The notes below the pieces were generated by a model. The model saw nothing but the letters and a program-made list of their open reading frames with translations. It was not told the DNA's origin and searched no databases. Positions 7,487 to 12,500 of a DNA stretch of 12,500 nucleotides are shown piece by piece (the stretch's first letter is position 1; the number at the start of each line of letters is the position of its first letter). The stretch is from Dunaliella salina (lineage: Eukaryota; Chlorophyta; Chlorophyceae; Chlamydomonadales; Dunaliellaceae). The DNA lies in assembly GCA_002284615.2 (NCBI GenBank), contig MU069895.1:54484-66983 (forward strand), read 5' to 3'. The position numbers were made by a program, and so were the translations under genes.

Positions 7487-8503
7487 CACTAACAGAGATG
7501 GCAGAAGCTTAACGATGCCACACCACCCACTGCCAATGCCAACACTGAAGCTTACAACCCAGCCTCTCAACTTGCAAACAAGGAGATCAGCAACCCCTTC
7601 TGGAAAAGCCCAAAGATAACCCTCAAACAGCAAACAAACCTCATGAAGTATCGAACGGGTACACTGTACACACAGAGTAATGCCTCCAACTTCAATTTTT
7701 CCAGTTTTGATAGATGCCCACTCTGTGCAAATACGGACAGCATTTATCACGTTCTGTCTAGGTGTACCAACCCAACAATGAGCAGTATGCACACCAACAG
7801 ACACCATGCGGCCCTTAGTCTCTGTGTAGAAGCCCTGAGTAAAGGCCGGTATGGCTCATCCCTCATTAGCATGGATGGCTGCAATCATGACAGACTTCTG
7901 GATCAAGGCATACAAATCCCTGAAAACACCTCTCGAGCTATTCCAGATTGGGTTTTCCCAAATGGCATTGCCTCACCTGCTCGGCACCAAAGCCGCCCTG
8001 ATGCTCTTTTTGTGTGCCCCATCCCAGGCAGACAAGCCCACCTTGATCCTACCGAGATCCCGCCTAAAGATAGAGGTACTCACCTTGTCGAACTTAAATT
8101 CTGCCCTGACACAAATCCCTTCATCACTCTGGAACGTGCACGGACTCAACATTCCCACACCATAACTAGACTTAAAACACGCAGCTTAAGGAACCCAAAC
8201 AGGAACAACAAAGTGACTTTGTATACCATCTTAATTGGTGTGGGTGGCACGATTTACAATGAGCTAATAATTTCACCTCTCATAAATCTGGGTCTAACCA
8301 AACAGAAAGCCAAATCATTAGCATCCAAGCTCAGGGACCATGCCATCCAAAGATTATCCACCATCATTAACACTAGACATGCACTTTGCTTTCAGAAGGC
8401 ACCTGGGAGGGGGTTTGCTGGGCGCGCGGCGGTGGCTGAGGATGGAAGAAGGAGAGTCCGAGCGCTTAGGGGCATGGCTAACAATCCTCCAGATCCTCAT
8501 TAG
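7487..8503 (+). pseudogene. Family X copy A: CCHC knuckle, PD-(D/E)xK nuclease-like domain, C-terminal tail
   Basis: From the second stop at 7490 the frame is open to TAG at 8501-8503. Counting from ATG 7643 (286 codons): a LINE-type lead MKYRTGTLYTQ, then C25-x2-C28-x7-H36-x4-C41, then a nuclease-like core S-R-P119-D120-A-L-F and V149-E150-L-K152-F-C, i.e. PD-x29-ExK, followed by Q-H. In the CRE/R2/NeSL/Dualen groups a CCHC knuckle followed by a restriction-like endonuclease nicks the target DNA; by analogy this may be the nicking domain. Then come ILIGVGGTIYN, PLINLGL, a helix LASKLRDHAIQRL, NTRHAL, a glycine/arginine stretch and the C-terminal MANNPPDPH. The same layout appears in remnants D and E. 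It is the least broken piece of the element. Confidence 0.75.
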
Positions 8504-8693
8504 TCCTGTCCCTTGCTCTCTCCTAGGATAGTTTTGTCTAGTTTAGGTGGAGGGCCTCCTGGCGAGGCTTCTAACTTTTGTTAGGGGTTTTTCCCTTAAT
8601 GCACGCGGCCTTTGGCTTGCGTAGACTTTTCTTTTTCGTTTCTTTTCTTTTTCTGTCCCTGTAACAGCACCTTGCACCCCTTCCGCAAGCTCA
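8504..8693 (+). other. 3' UTR of family X copy A with stem-loop
   Basis: Non-coding, pyrimidine-rich. A stem-loop at 8603-8622 (ACGC-GGCC, loop TTT, GGCT-T-GCGT) is followed by a T-rich tract (8624-8655). Fragments C and D have a hairpin at the same place between their coding end and a T-rich tract, with different stem sequence. Confidence 0.55.
8603..8622 (+). promoter_or_regulatory. Conserved 3' stem-loop (copy A)
   Basis: Eight paired positions with one bulged T and a 3-nt loop. The equivalent hairpins are at 10920-10946 and 11609-11635. It is probably a recognition element in the element RNA for target-primed reverse transcription; this role is inferred. Confidence 0.5.
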
Positions 8694-8713
8694 TCAATGT
8701 CATTCAATGTCAT
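8694..8713 (+). repeat. 10-bp tandem repeat TCAATGTCAT x2 at A/B junction
   Basis: Two perfect units, with a partial third (ACAATGA), exactly between the 3' end of copy A and the start of inverted copy B. It could be the simple-repeat tail of A or filler made at the B insertion junction. Confidence 0.7.
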
Positions 8714-8716
8714 ACA

Positions 8717-9089
8717 ATGAGCCGTACCGGCCTTTACTCAGGGCTTCTACACAGAGACTAAGGGCCGCATGGTGTCTGTTGGTGTGCATACCGCTCATTG
8801 TTGGGTTGGTACACCTAGACAGAACGTGATAAATGCTGTCCGTATTTGCACAGAGTGGGCATCTATCAAAACTGGAAAAATTGAAGTTGGAGGCATTACT
8901 CTGTGTGTACAGTGTACCCGTTCGATACTTCATGAGGTTTGTTTGCTGTTTGAGGGTTATCTTTGGGCTTTTCCAGAAGGGGTTGCTGATCTCCTTGTTT
9001 GCAAGTTGAGAGGTTGGGTTGTAAGCTTCAGTGTTGGCATTGGCAGTGGGTGGTGTGGCATCGTTAAGCTTCTGCCATCTCTGATAGTG
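8717..9089 (-). pseudogene. Family X copy B: CCHC knuckle segment, truncated
   Basis: Minus-strand counterpart of A 7487-7859, with only a few mismatches. The ATG-led frame 8933-8700 keeps the C-x2-C-x7-H-x4-C knuckle. Homology to A stops at the GRYGS codons (8717), so the nuclease-like domain and tail are absent from this inverted piece. Copy B lacks the second stop that A has at 7490 (TAT in B). In twin-priming terms 8717 is the internal priming point of the inverted segment. Confidence 0.8.
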
Positions 9090-9921
9090 TTATCCAGAGG
9101 TGTCAGCAGAGCCAAGCTTGTGTTTCTTGTGCATGTGTGTTTTAAGTTTGTCGCTCAGGTTGGTGAGATAGTGCATCGGAAGCGTGTGGGAGTGGTGCAT
9201 GCCATCATTTTGCGTGGAAGAGGTTTTCAATGAAAGCCAATAGGAATTGTGGAAAGGGTCCCTGGCATCTGGAAGTGCAATGTCTATGGCGTGAGAGAGG
9301 GCTGCGGTGCGAGCGCAAGCGTCGGCCCCTTCATTTCCTATGATGCCAGAGTGGGATTTAACTTTGTAAAAATGGTTAGGGTGAGGAAAGTGCTCTAATA
9401 TGGTTGATACTGTATGAATGAGCTCTGCATGTAGGTGATACCTCATGCGCATCGGGTTAAGGTTTTGATTAAAAACCTGAAAAAGGCAGCATGCACTATC
9501 AGTGGCAATCTGAGTTTGCTCGTGTTGGAGTGCCACAAGGATACCCACAAGTTCTGCTCTGGTGATGGTATTGGTTGGTCCATGGCCATTGGGTTTTATG
9601 TGCAGTTGCAAGTGTTGGGAGGGGGCAGCAGTGTCACTTCCTGGTTTGTAAACACCTGAACCAGAAAGGGGTGGGGAGTCGTCATCTTTGTGTTTCAATC
9701 ACACTGCCATCAGTGTAGGTGATTTCCCTCCAGTCCTTGCCTTTAGGTGTGAACATCTTGTTGAAGTTGGCAGGGGTGAATTCTGCCCTTTCCTGAGGGC
9801 ACTTGTGTGAGCAGCCATGGGTGTCAGGGGGGAGTGGTTGAAATTTCTGTTTCCAAGTATTTGATGCTAGGTGTTGGTGGGTACGCAGCGGCGTGACAGT
9901 ATTTGGAGAATCCAAAGGTAG
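9090..9921 (-). pseudogene. Family X copy B: RNase HI segment
   Basis: Two minus-strand frames, 9915-9682 and 9698-9090, make up one RNase HI domain split by a 1-nt insertion in an A-run (about 9693-9695) just after YTDGSVIE. All four acidic residues are present: YTDGS, ITRAELVGI, IATDSACCLF, GNEGADACA, plus KSHSG. Apart from the frameshift this copy therefore preserves an intact active site, unlike copy A. The join to the preceding domain is in frame here, which identifies copy A as the one with the length change near 6737-6750. It ends at TAA 9092-9090, the same stop as A 7484-7486. Confidence 0.85.
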
Positions 9922-10641
9922 TCAACAAGCTTCTGGTGTAACTTGCTTTACATCTTGCTGGAGGGATTGAAACCAGTCTTTGTTTGCGGTATCTAGTATT
10001 TCTCTGGCGTTAGGGTTCCACACAACGAAGAGTTGCATAGGATAGGAAGATGGGGCAGGATTGGGTATGGTATCAAACCAGTGTTGCGGTGCTTGGGATT
10101 GGATTTTCCTTGCAGGGAATCTGGCAAGAAATTTTGCAGTATCTGGGTATTGGCTCAGCCAGCTCTTATACGCCTTACAGCTGAAGCCTCTCCAGTGGGG
10201 CAGGAGCAGGAAGGTGGCAACTGGGTCTGTGGAATGGAGGGAGGAGTGCACTGCGTGGCGTAGGAGTTTAAACATCATTTCATCATCGTGTGGAGGATGG
10301 CAGAAGGAGAAGCCAGTGTAGCGCACAGAGAGGGCGTCTTTGTGCGTTCCAAAGACCTGGTCTCGGTAGTTTGTGCTCAAATAAGTGTTGTAGGTATTTT
10401 CAAAATCAAGAGGGCTGCGACTGCTCGCCTGCTCATCTGGTCTGTTTTTGTCCTGTTGCTGAAAGGTGGACACATCCTGGGCCTCAGGATGGGTAAACAA
10501 CATTGCATATTTCATGCAAAATGAAACCACTTGAGGGTGTGCGCAAATAAGGTGTTTTTTATCTTGAAGATCCCCAGTAGCCTGACATGAGTCAGGGGAC
10601 AAGTCAGGATTCCAAGTTCTCATGCCGAGGACATCTTCCAT
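9922..10641 (-). pseudogene. Family X copy B: methyltransferase-like segment with a divergent N-terminus
   Basis: A 239-codon minus-strand frame. From 10417 downward it is collinear with A 6159-6655 (same H-P-P-H motif, LLLPHWRGF, QHWFDT intact where A has a stop). It ends at TGA 9924-9922, where A has TGG. The first 75 or so codons (10641-10418) have no clear match in A at either level; they include DKKHLICAHPQVVSFCMKY and look like real coding sequence with histidine and cysteine residues. They may be a longer or diverged version of the region A lost near its frameshifts. The 5' side abuts a G-run that belongs to fragment C. Confidence 0.55.
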
Positions 10642-10676
10642 TCACACCAGACACACTCTTGACAATTAGGGACATT

Positions 10677-10703
10677 GGGGGGGGGTGGGGGGGGAGGAGG
10701 GGG
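10677..10703 (+). repeat. G-rich tract, G-quadruplex capable
   Basis: Runs of nine, eight, two and five G separated by single T or A. It sits at the boundary between inverted segment B and plus-strand segment C. It corresponds in position to the glycine-coding G-rich stretches near 8402-8445 in A and 3847-3895 in E. Confidence 0.75.
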
Positions 10704-10919
10704 CTTGATCTGGGTGCGCAGTGGAGATTAATGTCAGAGTCCAAGCGTCCTGGAGGCTGGCTGCTACAACCCTCCAGGTCCCTATTTGCTATGTCCCTGG
10801 CTCTCACCCAGACCAGCCACGTGGTATGTTGCCTTGAAGGCTCTTCAACGAGGCACCTATTTGCTTGCTATTGAGCTCACCGCTCCGTATGAGCCAATGT
10901 GTCTTTTTTCTCTTAATTG

Positions 10920-10946
10920 ATGCAGAGAGAGTTCTTCTGCCTACAT
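10920..10946 (+). promoter_or_regulatory. Conserved 3' stem-loop (fragment C)
   Basis: GCAGA (10922-10926) pairs with TCTGC (10936-10940), or an alternative outer ATG/CAT pairing is possible. It is at the same distance after GAGCCAATGT as the hairpin of fragment D. Confidence 0.45.
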
Positions 10947-11035
10947 AGTCTTTCTATTTCTATTGAGGGAACATTTTTCGAGTGTGCGTGACCGGTGACG
11001 TGCATAAACTTCTCTACTCTTTTCTTTTTTCCTAA

Positions 11036-11535
11036 CTTGCAAGCTTGCGGGGCCTTACCAGATGGCCTTAAACTACGTCAATTAAGTGACATAATACATG
11101 TTGGATCAAGAGGCTTTTGATTCAATCCATTCCAGCCGCATGAGGCAACCCCATGACCTTTCTGTGAATGAACGCCATGTGCACCTAAAAAAAATTAAAT
11201 TCTGTGAAGACACAAGGCCAGAGCATCAGTTGAATGCGGTAAAGCAGCAGCATGCAGACCTTTGTAGACTTATTTACGCTAAAGCTGTTACAATTCGCCC
11301 TATTTTTATGGGTGTAGGTGGAACTTATTACTCTGAGCATACCCTGAAGCAATTAGAACAACTAGGTTCGAATCACCAGCGTGCCATGAAGCTTGCTCAA
11401 CAACTGCATGCCCATCCTGTTCAATATGCCCACAAATTAGTCTCCACACGCCGTGCCATTGAAAACAAGGATACTTCCCACAGCCAGGTTCTAGAGCCAG
11501 GTGCTCCTAGTAACCCTCCAGATCCACATTAGTTT
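11036..11535 (+). pseudogene. Family X fragment D: C-terminal domain
   Basis: The frame 11098-11532 (144 codons) reads HLKKIKFCEDT, QQHADLCRLI, IFMGVGGTYYSEH, a helix LAQQLHAHPVQYAHKL, STRRAIE and the terminal APSNPPDPH, collinear with the last half of the frame ending at 8503. Before the ATG, 11036-11097 in another frame reads LQACGALPDG, LSDIIHVGSRGF, so the ATG is not an original start. The R-P-D part of the nuclease core is deleted and E of E-x-K is K, within a run of eight A, so the nuclease is lost. It is 5'-truncated. Its distance from A suggests a separate subfamily. Confidence 0.75.
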
Positions 11536-11660
11536 CCTCTTTTTCATACCTTGTGGTGGAGGGGGCACACGGCTCTTTTGAGCCAATGTTCCTCCTCCTC
11601 CTTAATTGACGTAGAGAGAGTATCTCTGCCTATGTAGTTTTTTCTTTTTTTCTTTTGTCC
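11536..11660 (+). other. 3' UTR and T-rich end of fragment D
   Basis: This contains GAGCCAATGT at 11580-11589, the stem-loop 11609-11635 (ACGT/TATGT outer, AGAGA/TCTCT inner) and then T-rich sequence to about 11660. It matches fragment C base for base in several blocks. Confidence 0.6.
11609..11635 (+). promoter_or_regulatory. Conserved 3' stem-loop (fragment D)
   Basis: Inner stem AGAGA (11613-11617) with TCTCT (11623-11627), loop of 5; outer stem ACGT (11609-11612) with ATGT (11632-11635). The stem bases differ from the hairpins in A and C while pairing is kept. Confidence 0.5.
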
Positions 11661-11694
11661 ATTCCAGCAGCAGCAGGCTCAAAGCCTCAGCATC

Positions 11695-12060
11695 TTGCTT
11701 GTCAGTGTCTGTTGTATGCTCTGGGCACGTGGTCAAGAGTCCAAGGACATGGATGGCCCCAAAATGGGACGACTTCCAATTCGACTGAAGAGGATTGCCA
11801 TTATATTGGAAGCCTTTGTGATGATTGCAACAGGCGAACTTCAGCTTCATAACCACAGGCTTGGGTGTTGGCTGCCTAAGAACAGGACAAAAACACCATT
11901 GAGAGCCCACGCACTAAACCTCTTTGAGGCACACTTTGCAACAACAGAATCACATTGCATGTCAAACGTGTTGGAGCTGCTGGCACCACCTGCATCCGAC
12001 ATACAATTGACCAACTTCAAGGTTCAAAGTTTGCAAACTAGGCCCACCCAAGCGCAGGCG
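11695..12060 (+). CDS. Unrecognised protein-coding-like frame
   Basis: A frame opening at ATG 11695 stays open to 12216. Its first 120 or so codons look protein-like: RLPIRLKRIAIILEAFVMI, TPLRAHALNLFEAHFATTE, VLELLAPPASDIQLTNFKV. The rest overlaps pyrimidine-rich sequence and the tRNA-like element and is probably fortuitous. I recognise no family. It lies directly downstream of fragment D's T-rich end, so it could be host sequence or part of another repeat. A competing frame over 11655-11852 is cysteine-containing and equally unassigned. Confidence 0.3.
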
Positions 12061-12119
12061 TCTGTGCCTCTGTGTTTTTCCTTCCTCCCTCTTGTTCTCT
12101 CCCGTTATTTGTGGCGGAT

Positions 12120-12250
12120 CCGCCTCCTCCTCCCAGGAGCAAACTGCTACCACTGGGACTCGAACTCGCGCCTCCACTGCCCCCTCACCGGGACTGGCAT
12201 TTTGTTGACGTTATAAGGGAGAGCTTCCCACTAGGCGACAAGCTAGCGCC
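12120..12250 (-). mobile_element. Possible tRNA-derived SINE head
   Basis: On the minus strand an A-box-like TCGCCTAGTGGG (12238-12227) and a B-box-like GAGTTCGAGTCCC (12167-12155) are 60 nt apart in the right order for a Pol III type 2 promoter. No complete cloverleaf folds by eye, and spacing is long for an ordinary tRNA, so a tRNA-derived SINE is more likely than a tRNA gene. A tail and body boundary cannot be set. Confidence 0.4.
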
Positions 12251-12306
12251 TTCCAAGGCAGGTGACCTGTCCTTAAAGCATGCAACCAGACTTCACTGCG
12301 CAGTCT

Positions 12307-12361
12307 TTCCTTCCTTCCTTCCTCCCTTCTTTTCCTCCCGCTTTTCCTTCCTTCCTTCCTT
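12307..12361 (+). repeat. TTCC-rich microsatellite
   Basis: Imperfect (TTCC)n blocks at both ends of a polypyrimidine stretch. On the minus strand it reads (GGAA)n and lies upstream of the SINE-like head. Confidence 0.8.
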
Positions 12362-12500
12362 AACAAAGAAAACCTAAATTTTGCTACAGAGCTCCGCTGT
12401 CATGCTGCAAAAACCTTGACAAAAATCAGCAACACAAACACATCATCTCCATCCAATGCAGCAATCCAAACATGTGAGTACCAAGGGTGTGGGCTACTGT
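12362..12500. other. No feature recognised
   Basis: Short A-rich sequence up to the window end with no reading frame or RNA gene that I can support. Confidence 0.5.

Larger units (their letters stand above)
10677..10960 (+). pseudogene. Family X fragment C: extreme 3' end
   Basis: After the G-rich tract, GAGTCCAAGCG and CTACAACCCTCCAGGTCCC align with A 8453-8500 (GAGTCCGAGCG, CTAACAATCCTCCAGATCC), covering the end of the ORF; the stop codon is lost. Downstream, GAGCCAATGT (10891-10900) and TTAATTGATGCAGAGAGAGT with TCTGCCTACATAG (10913-10949) match the 3' UTR of fragment D at 11580-11637. It has only the last few hundred bases of the element and lies directly after inverted segment B, consistent with both being halves of one insertion. 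Confidence 0.65.

Noticed and set aside
6496..7492. Alternative genetic code (TAA as a sense codon)
   Set aside because: The stops at 6496 (TAA) and 9922 (TGA) both stand where the other copy has TGG, and frameshifts are present as well, so decay explains them; no consistent reassignment is seen.
6317..8700. Terminal inverted repeats of a DNA transposon formed by the A and B arms
   Set aside because: The arms begin and end inside coding domains and the right arm is followed by the element's own 3' end; twin priming explains the structure better.
8769..9233. Plus-strand 154-codon frame (and its near twin on the minus strand at 7343-7807)
   Set aside because: Both are antisense shadows of the same family X segment in the two arms of the inverted repeat; the sense strands carry the RNase H and CCHC motifs.
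3366..11650. A multigene host locus or defence island made of PHD, methyltransferase-like, RNase H and nuclease genes
   Set aside because: The same domain order recurs in copies with 5' truncation, inversion and 3' hairpins, which marks a retroelement family and not a gene cluster.
12155..12238. A functional tRNA gene
   Set aside because: A- and B-box-like motifs are present but acceptor and anticodon arms do not pair in a cloverleaf.

Overview
The window is eukaryotic genomic DNA made mostly of decayed, nested transposable elements. Evidence: a (CA)n tract, a probable spliced terminal exon with an AATAAA signal, a possible Pol III-type (tRNA-like) head, several broken LINE-type reading frames, and no bacterial gene organisation. 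The species cannot be fixed from the sequence. The repeat proteins feel to me like families of green algae or early-diverging land plants, but that is recollection and low confidence.

Layout. 1-77 is a CA microsatellite. 99-224 looks like the last coding exon of a host gene, followed by a 3' UTR. 225-1118 has no gene beyond a 47-bp imperfect direct repeat. About 1120-3355 (minus strand) is a 5'-truncated, dead LINE: RT thumb, FRLRAH block, CCHC knuckle and a (TAATC)n tail. A roughly 600-bp terminal-inverted-repeat element (2378-2980) sits inside it and splits its thumb region.

From about 3366 to 11650 there are at least four remnants of a second family, here called family X. E (3366-3950, +) is a decayed C-terminal end. 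A (about 3950-8693, +) is the longest copy. B (8717-10670, -) plus C (about 10677-10960, +) look like one insertion made by twin priming. D (about 11036-11650, +) is another 3' end. Read through its breaks, family X encodes in order: an N-terminal region, a PHD-type zinc finger, a domain resembling class I adenine-N6 methyltransferases (tentative), RNase HI, a CCHC knuckle, a PD-(D/E)xK-type nuclease and a conserved C-terminal tail, then a 3' stem-loop. No reverse transcriptase is visible between the finger and RNase H, and A and B share the same direct methyltransferase-like to RNase H join.

The right end (11695-12500) holds an unassigned reading frame, a possible tRNA-derived SINE head on the minus strand and a TTCC-rich tract.

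All family X and LINE copies carry stops and frameshifts, so no intact transposon gene remains. The most interesting features are the RT-less domain set of family X with its conserved 3' hairpin, the twin-priming structure, and the TIR element with helically phased TACGAA repeats.
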